This document shows, piece after piece, positions 16,265-24,858 of a stretch of DNA of 38,913 nt. The notes beneath the pieces were generated by a model. It did not search any database and was not told the origin of the DNA. It saw only the letters and a list, made by a program, of their open reading frames with translations. The position numbers and the translations under genes are program-made. Numbering within the stretch: the stretch's first letter is position 1; every line of letters starts with the position of its first letter. The DNA comes from Hyphomonadaceae bacterium (GTDB lineage Bacteria > Pseudomonadota > Alphaproteobacteria > Caulobacterales > Hyphomonadaceae): NCBI GenBank assembly GCA_030158285.1, contig JAOATF010000165.1, positions 1 through 38,913 of the forward strand, written 5' to 3'.

Positions 16265-17551
16265 TCAGCCCCGATCCAGCGCCCGCCACGCAATATCGCG
16301 CCTGCAGAACCCGTCCGGCCAGTCGATCAGGTCCACGGCCTCATAGGCCCGCGCCGCAGCGTCCTTCAGCGTCGGCGCGGTGGCGGTGACGTTCAGCACA
16401 CGCCCGCCATTGGCGACCACATCATCGCCCTTCTTTGCCGTGCCCGCATGGAACACCGTCACGCCGGGAACCTCGCCCGCCTTGGCCAGCCCGCCGATCA
16501 CGCCGCCCTTTTTCGGCTCGCCCGGATAACCTGCGCCCGCCATCACGACAGACACCGCATGGTCCGAGAACCGCTCCAGCCGCGCGCATCCCGCCAGCCC
16601 GCCCGTGGCGCAGGCCAGCAGCTGCGGCAGCGGATCATCCTTGAGCCGCGTCATGATCACCTGACACTCGGGATCACCAAAGCGGACATTGTATTCGACG
16701 ACGCGAGGACCGTGCTTGTCATCAATCATCAGTCCGACGAACAGCACGCCGCTGTAGGGCCGGCCATCCTTTTTCATGCCTTTGATTGTCGGCGTGACGA
16801 TCTCGTCCATCACGCGATCCTGCATCGCCTGGTCGAGGATCGGCGCCGGCGAATAAGCGCCCATGCCGCCCGTGTTCGGGCCGGTGTCGCCATCGCCTAC
16901 GCGCTTGTGGTCCTGTGCGCCGGCCAGCGCCACCGCCGTCTCGCCATCGCACAGAGCGAAGAAGCTGGCTTCCTCGCCCTTCATGAACTCCTCGATCACC
17001 ACGGAGGCAGACGCCGCGCCGAACTTGCCACCCAGCATCGCGTCGATCTCGGCTGCGGCTTCGGCCTTGCTCTCGGCGATCACCACGCCCTTGCCCGCCG
17101 CCAGCCCGTCCGCCTTCAGCACGTAGGGCGGGCCATCAAACGTATCGAGATACGCCTTCGCTTCGGCCGCCTGTTCGGAGTCGAACCGGCGATACCGCGC
17201 GGTCGGAATATTGTACTTCGCCATGAAGTCCTTGGAGAACCCTTTCGAGCCCTCCAGCATCGCCGCACGCGCCGACGGCCCGAACACCGGAATGTCGATC
17301 GCCCGCAGCTTGTCCGCCAGCCCCAGCACCAGTGGAACCTCCGGCCCCACGATCACCAGGTTCGGCCGCTCCGCCCGCGCCAGTTCGACCAGTCCTTCGA
17401 TATTGTCCGCCGCGACAGCCACGCACTCGGCGAGTTCCGCGATCCCCGGATTGCCCGGCGCGGCCATGATCTGCGTCACGCGCGGGCTCTGCTTCAGCCG
17501 CCAGGCCAGCGCGTGCTCACGCCCGCCGCTTCCCACGATCAGAATCTTCAT
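16265..17551 (-). CDS. purD: Phosphoribosylamine--glycine ligase
   Basis: PurD joins glycine to phosphoribosylamine with ATP in the second step of de novo purine synthesis. The 428-residue protein opens with MKILIVGSGGREHALAWRL, the hallmark of the family, followed by GPEVPLVLGLADKL, SKGFSKDFMAKYNIPTA, the ATP-grasp region LKADGLAAGKGVVIAE, EEFMKGEEASFFALCDG, NTGGMGAYSPAP and RFGDPECQV. Length and all motif blocks are normal. It is transcribed divergently from the unknown gene at 17658 across a 106-base gap; TATAGT (reverse complement of 17579-17584) may be its -10. Downstream on the same strand lie the kinase-fold gene (110-base gap) and the M28B peptidase. Confidence 0.96.
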   Translation of the reverse strand: MKILIVGSGGREHALAWRLKQSPRVTQIMAAPGNPGIAELAECVAVAADNIEGLVELARAERPNLVIVGPEVPLVLGLADKLRAIDIPVFGPSARAAMLEGSKGFSKDFMAKYNIPTARYRRFDSEQAAEAKAYLDTFDGPPYVLKADGLAAGKGVVIAESKAEAAAEIDAMLGGKFGAASASVVIEEFMKGEEASFFALCDGETAVALAGAQDHKRVGDGDTGPNTGGMGAYSPAPILDQAMQDRVMDEIVTPTIKGMKKDGRPYSGVLFVGLMIDDKHGPRVVEYNVRFGDPECQVIMTRLKDDPLPQLLACATGGLAGCARLERFSDHAVSVVMAGAGYPGEPKKGGVIGGLAKAGEVPGVTVFHAGTAKKGDDVVANGGRVLNVTATAPTLKDAAARAYEAVDLIDWPDGFCRRDIAWRALDRG

Positions 17552-17657
17552 GTGATCTGCCCGGCCGGACCAAAAGTACTATATGTGGGTTCGGGATTAG
17601 TCGGCCCGGGGCGCCAGCACAAGTGCAGGGTAGTCAGGCCGGGAAGACGGGACGTCG

Positions 17658-18086
17658 ATGGCGGAAGGCCCCGATAGCGACAGCAATCTCACCGGCTACT
17701 GGTCCGGCAGCTTCAGCTATGCCGGCGGCGATGGCCCGACACCGTTTTCCGCCCATATCTCCGACATTTCCGGCTCCATCTCCGGCACGACGCTGGAGCC
17801 AAACACCTTCGCCCGCGGCCCGCTGACGGAACTCGGCGCCGACATCGCGGGCGCCGCCAACGGCCATTCGGTCAGCTTCGTGAAACGCTATCACCGGGGC
17901 CCCGGCGTCCACCGCAACCCGATCTATTATTCGGGCACGACCGACGCGAAGTTCGCCCGCATCGAGGGCATATGGCGGTTCAACAACGGCTTCTCGGGAA
18001 CCTTCGTGATGACCCGGGCGTCCGGCGGAGCGAAGGCCGTGGCGCGGGAGCGTGAAGAAGCCCTGCCTCCCTCCGCCAAAAAGTGA
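17658..18086 (+). CDS. Conserved-looking hypothetical protein, beta-rich
   Basis: I do not recognise this 142-residue protein. It has no signal peptide or membrane segment. The first 125 residues look like a small beta-sheet protein: GYWSGSFSYAGG near the start, a SAHISDISGSISGTTLEP strand pair, HSVSFVKRYH and a final GIWRFNNGFSGTFVMTRA. The tail (126-142) is charged and low-complexity. The repeated G-x-W/F-x-G-x-F pattern at both ends suggests a closed barrel or sandwich, possibly lipocalin-like, but this is only a guess. The ATG follows GGGAAGACGGGA. It is divergent from purD and followed after 87 bases by a gene for an exported protein. Confidence 0.7.
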   Translation: MAEGPDSDSNLTGYWSGSFSYAGGDGPTPFSAHISDISGSISGTTLEPNTFARGPLTELGADIAGAANGHSVSFVKRYHRGPGVHRNPIYYSGTTDAKFARIEGIWRFNNGFSGTFVMTRASGGAKAVAREREEALPPSAKK

Positions 18087-18173
18087 GCGGGTGACCGCCT
18101 TTTGATCTGCATCAGCCGGTTGCGAGCCCGCCCGTGCGCGTCATTATCCCCGCTATCGACTCGGGAGGGACTG

Positions 18174-18662
18174 ATGAAGGGGCTATTAGCAGCCATCGCT
18201 ATGGCGTCTGTCGTCTTGCTGGCGCCCGTCGCCGGCGCTGATCCGCTGAATTTTGAAAAGATGCAGGCAATGGTCACCGGCATGGGCCACACGCCCAAGC
18301 AGCAGACGAAGGCCGATGGCACGCCGGGCACGACGATCGAGATCACGATCACGACGGAGGGCTTCAACGTCCCCATCGGCATCGAGATTTCACCGAGCGG
18401 CCGCTACATCTGGTGCAAGGCCTCGCTGGGCAAGTCCCAGCTGACCAGCGACGATGCGATGGCGGTTCTCAAGCGGCTCAGCTCGATCCAGCCGACCACC
18501 ATCTGGATCACATCCAGCGACATCCTGATGATAGGGGTCGCGATCGACAATCGCGACGTCACGCCGGAGCATCTGAAATACATCTTCGACAAGCTGGCCG
18601 CCGATGTCGGCAGCACGGCCGATCTCTGGCAGAAGCCGGCAGCGACACCGGCCCCGCAATAG
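18174..18662 (+). CDS. Exported protein with possible YbjN/type III chaperone-like fold
   Basis: A 162-residue protein with a clear signal peptide (1-22, ending VAGA). The mature part follows the alpha-beta pattern of YbjN/CesT-like proteins: an N-terminal helix NFEKMQAMVTGMG, strands around VPIGIEISPSGRYIWCKASLG, a helix SDDAMAVLKRLSSIQPTTIWI, a strand ILMIGVAIDNRDVTPEHLKYIFDKLAADV, and a Pro/Ala tail. The fold suggestion is inference; no function is known. The start at ATG 18174 is fixed by GGGAGG at 18163-18168 and by the signal peptide, although the frame is open 72 bases further upstream. It lies between an unknown gene and xseA. Confidence 0.75.
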   Translation: MKGLLAAIAMASVVLLAPVAGADPLNFEKMQAMVTGMGHTPKQQTKADGTPGTTIEITITTEGFNVPIGIEISPSGRYIWCKASLGKSQLTSDDAMAVLKRLSSIQPTTIWITSSDILMIGVAIDNRDVTPEHLKYIFDKLAADVGSTADLWQKPAATPAPQ

Positions 18663-18734
18663 CGCTGGAAACCCGGGGGAACCGCCCCAACGCCGCTTGA
18701 GCTACCACCACCGGTCGCGGCTATACTGCCGCCC

Positions 18735-20222
18735 ATGGATGACCTGCCCGAATCGCCGCCGCAGCCCGCCGGCTCCAACTCGCCGGAGATGACCGTCTCC
18801 GAACTCGCCAATGCGCTGAAGCGCACGGTCGAGGACAACTACGCGTTCGTGCGTGTACGGGGCGAGCTGGGCAGGGTGATCCTCGCCAAGTCGGGCCACC
18901 TCTATTTCGACATCAAGGACGAAAGCGCGACCCTCAACACCATCATGTGGAAGGGCAACGCCAGCAAGCTGCCGTTCAAGCCGGAAGAAGGCCTCGAAGT
19001 CGTCGCCGAGGGCCGCCTCTCCACCTACCCCGGCCGCTCCAATTACCAGATGATCGCGGACCGCATGCGCCCCGCCGGCCTCGGCGCGCTCATGCAGCTG
19101 CTGGAGGAGCGCAAGAAGAAGCTCTCCGCCGAAGGCCTCTTCGCCCCGGAGCGCAAGAAGCCTATCCCCTTCCTGCCCGCCGTTATCGGCGTGGTCACCA
19201 GCCCCACCGGCGCCGTCATCCGCGACATCCTGCATCGTGTGCGCGACCGCTTCCCCGTCCACGTGCTCATCTGGCCCGCGCTGGTGCAGGGCGAGAAGGC
19301 GGCGAGCGAAGTCGAGGCCGGCATTCGAGGCTTCAACGCCATCCAGCCGGGCGGCCCCATTCCGCGCCCGGACGTGATCATCGTCGCGCGGGGCGGCGGC
19401 TCCATCGAAGACCTCTGGCCCTTCAACGAAGAGCGCGTCGTCCGCGCCGTCGCTGACTCGGTCATCCCGCTGATCTCCGCCGTCGGCCACGAGACCGACA
19501 CAACCCTGATCGACTTTGCCTCCGATCGCCGCGCGCCCACGCCCACTGGCGCCGCAGAGATGGCGCTGCCCGTGCGCGCCGAGCTGATGGCGCAGGTGGA
19601 AACCCTCGGCGGCCGTCTTTCCCGCCGCCTGCTCGGCACGCTGGAGAAGCGCAAGCTGGAACTCCGCTCCGCCTCCGGCCGCCTGCCGAAGCCGGATGCC
19701 ATCCTCTCCCGCCCGCGCCAGCGCCTCGATCTCGCCTCACAGCGTTTCGGTGGCTCGCTCAGCCGCATGCTCGCCCGCAAGCGCGCCCGCTTCGACCAGA
19801 TCGGCGGCGGCCTTCGCCCCGCCACCCTCCGCCGTGAGATCACCACGCGCCAGTCCGAGGTCCAGCGCCTCGCCGCCCGCCTGCAGCCCGCTATCACCCG
19901 CCGCCTCGCGCGCGCCACTGATGCCCTGCGCCAGCAATCCCGCGTGCTTGACACCGTCTCCTACGAACGTGTCCTCGCCAGAGGCTTCGCCCTCGTCACC
20001 GGCCCGGACGGAAAACTGATGCGGTCGGCCGCCGGCATTGCCGCAGGCGATGCCCTCAACCTCCGCTTCGCAGACGGTGAAGTCGCTGCCACCGCCGGCG
20101 CCGGCAGCGCGCCGCCCAAGCCGCCCACTCCCGAAACACCGCCCGCCGATCAACCCCACCGCCCTCGCATTCGCCGCCGGGCTCGCGACACCGAGCCGGA
20201 AGACCAGGGCAATCTCTTCTAG
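18735..20222 (+). CDS. xseA: Exodeoxyribonuclease VII large subunit
   Basis: XseA with XseB forms exonuclease VII, which degrades single-stranded DNA from both ends. The 495-residue protein has an N-terminal OB fold (about 17-115; MTVSELANALKRTVEDNY and GHLYFDIKDESATLNTIMWKG in pieces), the catalytic domain with VITSPTGAVIRDILHR-like, VARGGGSIEDLWPFNEE and SAVGHETDTTLIDFASDRRAPTPT-type motifs, a coiled-coil region rich in Arg (about 280-400) and a C-terminal segment with RGFALV. A proline-rich, basic tail (450-495) ends GNLF. XseB is not in the window. The start at 18735 gives a short disordered lead before the OB fold. Confidence 0.95.
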   Translation: MDDLPESPPQPAGSNSPEMTVSELANALKRTVEDNYAFVRVRGELGRVILAKSGHLYFDIKDESATLNTIMWKGNASKLPFKPEEGLEVVAEGRLSTYPGRSNYQMIADRMRPAGLGALMQLLEERKKKLSAEGLFAPERKKPIPFLPAVIGVVTSPTGAVIRDILHRVRDRFPVHVLIWPALVQGEKAASEVEAGIRGFNAIQPGGPIPRPDVIIVARGGGSIEDLWPFNEERVVRAVADSVIPLISAVGHETDTTLIDFASDRRAPTPTGAAEMALPVRAELMAQVETLGGRLSRRLLGTLEKRKLELRSASGRLPKPDAILSRPRQRLDLASQRFGGSLSRMLARKRARFDQIGGGLRPATLRREITTRQSEVQRLAARLQPAITRRLARATDALRQQSRVLDTVSYERVLARGFALVTGPDGKLMRSAAGIAAGDALNLRFADGEVAATAGAGSAPPKPPTPETPPADQPHRPRIRRRARDTEPEDQGNLF

Positions 20223-20251
20223 GCTGGATCAGACCAGACGGAGTTCGACGC

Positions 20252-20689
20252 ATGGCGATCAAGCGCATGGACAATGTCGGGATCGTCGTCGAGGACCTCG
20301 GCGCGGCGATCGACTTCTTCCGCGAGCTTGGTCTCGAGCTTGAAGGGCGGGCCATGATCGAAGGGGAATGGGCCGGGCGCGTCACGGGGCTGGGTGACCA
20401 ACATGTCGAGATCGCCATGATGCGCACGCCGGACGGCCACAGCCGGCTCGAGCTCTCGCGCTTCATCCGGCCTGCCGTTGTCGCAGATCATCGCACGGCC
20501 CCGGTCAATGCGCTGGGCTATCTCCGCGTGATGTTCGCGGTCGACGACCTTGACGCCACGCTCGACGGGATCCGCAAGCACGGGGCGCAGATCGTCGGCG
20601 AGATCGTCCAGTATCAGGACACATACAGGCTCTGCTACGTTCGTGGCCCGGAGGGGCTTCTCATCGGCCTCGCCCAGGAACTCACCTGA
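20252..20689 (+). CDS. VOC (glyoxalase/bleomycin resistance) superfamily protein lacking metal ligands
   Basis: A 145-residue protein with two beta-alpha-beta-beta-beta modules: MDNVGIVVEDLGAAIDFFRELGLELEG (6-32) and LGYLRVMFAVDDLDATLDGIRKHGAQIVGE (about 89-118). In metal-dependent VOC enzymes the first strand carries His, the second module carries His and the last strand carries Glu. Here those places hold Asn8, Arg/Val and Gly (GPEGLLIGLAQ), so metal-dependent catalysis looks unlikely and a binding or unusual catalytic role is possible. It lies 29 bases after xseA and 20 bases before a peptidase gene, all on the same strand. Substrate unknown. Confidence 0.85.
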   Translation: MAIKRMDNVGIVVEDLGAAIDFFRELGLELEGRAMIEGEWAGRVTGLGDQHVEIAMMRTPDGHSRLELSRFIRPAVVADHRTAPVNALGYLRVMFAVDDLDATLDGIRKHGAQIVGEIVQYQDTYRLCYVRGPEGLLIGLAQELT

Positions 20690-20709
20690 CTTTCCAGAAG
20701 GCTGCCCCC

Positions 20710-22236
20710 ATGCGCACGCTCGCCGCCACCCTCGCGCTACTTGCTGCTTCCTGCGTCAGCCATCCCGCGCCGCCCGCTGGCACGGACGCCGACACTGCTG
20801 CCTGGTGGTCCATTACCGGCGACCTCTCCAGCGACGCCATGGAAGGCCGCGACACCGGCTCGCCTGCCTATGATCGAGCCGCGAAATACGTGGCGGACCG
20901 CTTCGCCGCTGCGGGGCTCAAGCCTGCGGGCGAGAATGGTGGGTGGTATCAGACGGTGCCGTTGCAGGAAGTCCGCGTGGAGAAGGAGGGAACGAGCTTT
21001 ACCATCGCGCGTGATGGCGCCGCGCCCGCCAGCCTCCGCTTCCTGCACGACATCACTGTCCGCCCCAGCTGGTCGCTCCCCGAAAGCATCGATGCGCCGC
21101 TCGCTTTCCGTGGCTATTGCTCCGCGCAGGAGATGAGCGACGTCAAAGGCAAAGTCGCCGTCTGCTTCGGCGCTCGTCGCGCCGGCATGACCACCGGCGC
21201 CCAGCGTCTCGAGACGGCCGCAAAAGCCGGCGCCGTCGGCCTCATCAACATCGACGATCCGGGTTTCACCATCGAGCCGTCGCGTTGGCCTGAAGCCTAT
21301 GCCCGTTCGATCATCTTCCGCGGACCTTCGCCTGCCGCCTATCCGGAGATAGCCGTGATGCGCCTTTCGGCCTCGGCGCTCGAAACCGTAGTCGGCGCGG
21401 AGCAGGCGGCTGTGATCCTGAAATCCGGCGCCGCCTCCCAGCCGCTCCCCAGCTTCGACATCCCCGGCCGCCTGCAAGCGACCTTCAACCAGTCTGAACG
21501 CGCGCTCCAGTCCGACAACGTCCTCGCCCTCCTGCCGGGCACGGACCCCAAGCTCAAGGACGAGATCGTCATCGTCTCCGCTCACCTCGACGGCTACGGC
21601 TATGGCGAGCCCGTGAATGGCGACAGCCTCTATAACGGCGCGTTCGATGATGCCGCCTACATTGCCACGCTGATCCGCCTCGCCGAACGGCAGGCCGGGA
21701 AGGGCTTCAAGCGCAGTGTGCTGTTCGCGGCTTACACGGGCGAGGAGAAGGGGCTGCTCGGCTCCAACTGGTTCTCCACGCACCTCACGGCGCCGAAGGA
21801 GAACCTCGCGGCGGTCGTGAACCTCGACCAGCTGCGTCCGCTGTTTCCGCTGAAAGCGCTGACGATGCACGCCATCGATGACACGACGCTTGCCGGCAAT
21901 GTCCGCCGCGTCGCCTCGGACATGAACATCGAGGTCCGTCCCGACCTCGAGCCCGAGCGCAATCTCAACCAGCGCACCGACCACTGGCCGTTCCTGCGCA
22001 TGAGCGTGCCCGCCACCAATTTCGTATTTGCGTTCGATCCCGGTTCGGAATCCGAGCGCCGGTATCGCGAATGGTATCAGGTCCGCTACCATCGCCCGCA
22101 AGACGACATGACCCAGCCCCTCGACTGGGACGCTGCGCGCGACATGAACCTGTTCTTCTATCGCCTCACCGAAGACATCGCGAACGATCCGGTGCGGCCG
22201 AGCTTCCTTCCCGCCAGCCAGTGGGCGCCAAAATAG
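20710..22236 (+). CDS. M28 family zinc aminopeptidase, probable lipoprotein
   Basis: A 508-residue exported peptidase. The N-terminus MRTLAATLALLAASC has a short hydrophobic stretch and a cysteine at 15 in a degenerate lipobox (AASC), so outer-membrane or periplasmic anchoring is likely but not certain. A PA domain (about 130-245) precedes the di-zinc catalytic domain: His292 in VSAHLDGYG, Asp313 in GAFDDAA, Glu345/Glu346 in TGEEKGLLGS, Asp373 in NLDQ and His461 in YHRPQDD, the complete M28 set. It is expected to remove N-terminal amino acids from peptides. It follows the VOC gene by 20 bases. A second M28 enzyme of a different subgroup is at 12738-15014. Confidence 0.9.
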   Translation: MRTLAATLALLAASCVSHPAPPAGTDADTAAWWSITGDLSSDAMEGRDTGSPAYDRAAKYVADRFAAAGLKPAGENGGWYQTVPLQEVRVEKEGTSFTIARDGAAPASLRFLHDITVRPSWSLPESIDAPLAFRGYCSAQEMSDVKGKVAVCFGARRAGMTTGAQRLETAAKAGAVGLINIDDPGFTIEPSRWPEAYARSIIFRGPSPAAYPEIAVMRLSASALETVVGAEQAAVILKSGAASQPLPSFDIPGRLQATFNQSERALQSDNVLALLPGTDPKLKDEIVIVSAHLDGYGYGEPVNGDSLYNGAFDDAAYIATLIRLAERQAGKGFKRSVLFAAYTGEEKGLLGSNWFSTHLTAPKENLAAVVNLDQLRPLFPLKALTMHAIDDTTLAGNVRRVASDMNIEVRPDLEPERNLNQRTDHWPFLRMSVPATNFVFAFDPGSESERRYREWYQVRYHRPQDDMTQPLDWDAARDMNLFFYRLTEDIANDPVRPSFLPASQWAPK

Positions 22237-22270
22237 TCCGGACCGCCGTGCCCCCACACGGCGATCCGGA

Positions 22271-22624
22271 TCAGGCTTTCCCCTTCGCCCCCACGAACTG
22301 CAATCCGGCGACGCCCCACGCCTGCCACGTGACGTACGCCCACATCTCCTTGCCCGTACGCCCTTCCTTCAGGCACACGCGCTCCGGCAGCGGCGTGCCG
22401 CGCTTGTGCTGCACGCGGGCGCCGGTCTCGCTGAGATTGGTCACCACCACCTCCACCTTCTCGCCCCCGATGAAGGTCAGCGTCCCCGGGCGGTAGGCCG
22501 GTTTGCGCAGAGCACGTGTGTCCGAGGTGGCGGCGGGCTTCGGCTGGTACGCAGGCGCTTCGGCGATTTTCTGCATGCGAGCAGCCAGAATCCCCGGATT
22601 TGTATGCACTTTCTTGCCGAGCAT
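22271..22624 (-). CDS. PilZ domain protein
   Basis: A 117-residue soluble protein with a C-terminal PilZ-like domain (about 35-115), the c-di-GMP binding fold. The second binding motif is present as N63-L-S-E-T-G68 (pattern [DN]xSxxG), followed by ARVQ and the strand RVCLKEGRTGKEMWAYVTW; the first motif is reduced to K41-P-A-Y-R45. The start at 22624 is chosen for its GGGAGG site; the frame is open 42 bases further. It would link some output, for example motility or surface growth, to c-di-GMP, but no partner is adjacent. It lies downstream of the ATP-grasp gene on the same strand with a 177-base gap, so co-transcription is uncertain. Confidence 0.8.
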   Translation of the reverse strand: MLGKKVHTNPGILAARMQKIAEAPAYQPKPAATSDTRALRKPAYRPGTLTFIGGEKVEVVVTNLSETGARVQHKRGTPLPERVCLKEGRTGKEMWAYVTWQAWGVAGLQFVGAKGKA

Positions 22625-22801
22625 AAGCGCCTCCCGAAAGCGGTGTCGTACCGGGAGCAGGCGCAACGGGTGTGCCGTGGATTTCGGGGGGAAATCGCTG
22701 CGTCAGCCTGAGCCGCATCAGCTTGTCATCAGGCAGGGCGGGACAATGCGAGACAATTGTATCAGAACCGGCCGATTGAGACCGGTCCCAACCGGGCAGG
22801 C

Positions 22802-24271
22802 TCAGGCGTTAAGCCTCTTCACGAACCATTCGGTCAGCTTGTTCCAGACGTCCCGGTCCGCCTCGTCCTCAACGCCGTGTTCGAGGTTGGGGTTGTCGTT
22901 GATCTCGATGATCATCGGCCCGTCCGGCCCTGATTTCAGGTCGACGCCATAGAAGCCGTCGCCGATCAGGTTGGCGGCGCGTACGGCCACGTCCACCACG
23001 TCGGCCGGCGCCTCGGCCACGGGGATGGACTTGTGCCCGCCCTCGACGCTCTCGCCGCCTTCCTGGTGCTTGATGATCTGCCAGTGCCCGCGCGCCATCT
23101 TGTACTGGCAGACGAACACCGCCCGCCGGTCCAGCACGCCCACGCGCCAGTCGAACTCCGTCGGCACGAATTTCTGCGCGATGCAGAGATCTGAATCCTC
23201 AAGGAACTGGGCCACGATCTCGCGCAGCTCCTGCAGGCTTGAGGCCTTGCGGATGCCCCGCGAGAACGAGCCGTCCGGAATTTTCAGCACGACCGGGAAG
23301 TTGAGCTTGTCCGCCACTTCCTCCAGGTCGGTCTTGTCCTGGATGATCATGGTTTCCGGTGCGGGCAGGCCGGCCCCGATCAGTCGCTCCCACAGGTACA
23401 CCTTGTTGGTGCAGCGGATCATGGAGACCGGATCGTCGATCACCGGCATGCCTTCCTGCACCGCCTTCCGGGCGAAGCGGTAGGTGTGGTTCTTGATCGA
23501 GGTGGTTTCCCGGATCATCAGCGCGTCGAATTCGCCCAGCCGGTTGAAGTCCCGCTTGGTGATCGGCTCGATCTCCACGCCATCCTTCTCGGCCAGCCGT
23601 GCCCAGTGCTCCAAGCTCTCCATGTTGGAGGGGGCCAGCTTTTCGTTGGGGTCATGCAGCACGGCGATCGACCATTTCGGGATCACGCGGGCTTTCGGGT
23701 TCTTCCACGTCCGGCCGGTATAGGCCGTCAGCGCCTTGACGAAGAACTCCAGCTCCTCGTCCTCCAGCTTGGTGAAGGGCGTGATCCGGATGCGCTTGAT
23801 CTTGAACTTGCCCGGCGAGCCATTGGGCGCCGTCGTCACGACCACCACGGGCGCTCGATACCAGTCGAACATCTGGCGGCCGAACTTGCGGAAGCGTTCG
23901 TCCTCGACCTCGCCAAAACACACCACAATGCGTTCCGGCATGGGACCCTTGTTGGCCGCCTTGCCGAGGTCCTTGTGCAGCAGTTCTTCCAGGATCGAGG
24001 CCGTATCGTCCGGTATCTCCCGGTCGTGCAGGTCCAGCAGGGTCTCCACCGTCGGGATCACCCGGTGGCCCCGGGCTTCCCCAAGCAGCGACGCGTAATA
24101 CCCGTCGGTCTGGTAGTTATAGCTGCGGGCGAGGTTGATGATCTTCGGCCGCGAGCCCGACAGCAGTTTCGGCTGCAGGACGTAGTCGCGCGTCGTCATC
24201 ATGCGGAACGGGGCGCCCAGCGCCGCCAGGTCCCGCAGGTCGTCCGCTATCAGGATCCAGTCAAACCTCAA
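22802..24271 (-). CDS. RimK-family ATP-grasp ligase with RLAN-type N-terminal domain
   Basis: A 489-residue ligase. The N-terminal part (about 1-180), with RPKIINLARSYNYQTDGYY and EARGHRVIPTVETLLDL, matches the RimK-like ATP-grasp N-terminal (RLAN) region as I know it. The C-terminal ATP-grasp domain (about 280-489) has VLKIPDGSFSRGI (Lys330), AQKFVPTEFDWRVGVL, GVDLK (Asp444) and the metal-binding IIEINDNPN (Glu456, Asn458, Asn460). ATP-grasp enzymes join a carboxylate to an amine through an acyl phosphate; RimK adds glutamates. The start is a TTG at 24271, overlapping the acetyltransferase stop by 11 bases. This gene pair has been predicted in comparative work on ATP-grasp amidoligases to make or modify peptides; the product here is unknown. 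Confidence 0.9.
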   Translation of the reverse strand: MRFDWILIADDLRDLAALGAPFRMMTTRDYVLQPKLLSGSRPKIINLARSYNYQTDGYYASLLGEARGHRVIPTVETLLDLHDREIPDDTASILEELLHKDLGKAANKGPMPERIVVCFGEVEDERFRKFGRQMFDWYRAPVVVVTTAPNGSPGKFKIKRIRITPFTKLEDEELEFFVKALTAYTGRTWKNPKARVIPKWSIAVLHDPNEKLAPSNMESLEHWARLAEKDGVEIEPITKRDFNRLGEFDALMIRETTSIKNHTYRFARKAVQEGMPVIDDPVSMIRCTNKVYLWERLIGAGLPAPETMIIQDKTDLEEVADKLNFPVVLKIPDGSFSRGIRKASSLQELREIVAQFLEDSDLCIAQKFVPTEFDWRVGVLDRRAVFVCQYKMARGHWQIIKHQEGGESVEGGHKSIPVAEAPADVVDVAVRAANLIGDGFYGVDLKSGPDGPMIIEINDNPNLEHGVEDEADRDVWNKLTEWFVKRLNA

Positions 24272-24710
24272 AGTACTTCAACATCCTGATTGCACCCCAG
24301 CCATCGGCATAGAAGCCCGGCTCAACCTCGAAGCACTTGTACCCATAGCTGTGGTAGCGCTTCAGAAGCGGGTAGTTGGTTTCCTTGATCTCAAGGTTGA
24401 GCCGCGGAATGGCGTTTTCGCGGCAGTAACGCTCGACGTGACGAAACAGTTGCTCGCCCAGCCCCTTGCCCTGATGCGCGGGCGAAACGGCCAGGCTGTC
24501 GAAGTTCGCCGCGCCATCCTCGAGGATCAGGAAGGCGTATCCGGCCACCTCATCGCCCTCGACGGCACAGAAGAGAGCCGCATGCTCGTCGCCCGGCACA
24601 TCGGCGAAGTCCTCAGCCGTCATCATCTTGTCGGCATAGCCGGCCTCGAAGCAGGCCTTCTCAATCGCGACCAGCGCGTCGATATCCTGAGTTGCCATGT
24701 CGCGGATCAT
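24261..24710 (-). CDS. GNAT-family N-acetyltransferase paired with the ATP-grasp ligase
   Basis: A 149-residue GCN5-related acetyltransferase, similar in size to RimI. The acetyl-CoA binding motif is LAVSPAHQGKGLGEQLF (73-89; Q80-G-K-G-L-G85), preceded by GYAFLILEDGAANFDSLAV and followed by RLNLEIKETNYPLLKRYHSYGYKCFEV, a typical GNAT C-terminal half with the Tyr (YGY) in the usual place. Its stop overlaps the start of the ATP-grasp gene by 11 bases, implying co-translation and a shared job. In many bacteria the partner of an RLAN ATP-grasp protein is a GNAT fused to a C39 peptidase; here only the GNAT part exists. The start at 24710 or 24698 cannot be separated by ribosome-binding sites. Confidence 0.88.
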   Translation of the reverse strand: MIRDMATQDIDALVAIEKACFEAGYADKMMTAEDFADVPGDEHAALFCAVEGDEVAGYAFLILEDGAANFDSLAVSPAHQGKGLGEQLFRHVERYCRENAIPRLNLEIKETNYPLLKRYHSYGYKCFEVEPGFYADGWGAIRMLKYFEV

Positions 24711-24858
24711 GTCGCCGCGGGATCCTGAGACTGTTGGCGTCGCGACTAGCCGGGTGGAGAGGCTCGCGAACAGGCGGCATTAATACCAATCGCGTGAGTC
24801 TGTCGATAGAGTCAGGGCTGCACCATTCCCGCGCGGCTGAGTTTGAGGAAGGCCTGCC

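Noticed and set aside
20737-22257. A 506-codon minus-strand frame opposite the second M28 peptidase
   Set aside because: The plus-strand gene has a full zinc site and N-terminal export signal; the opposite frame shows no motif.
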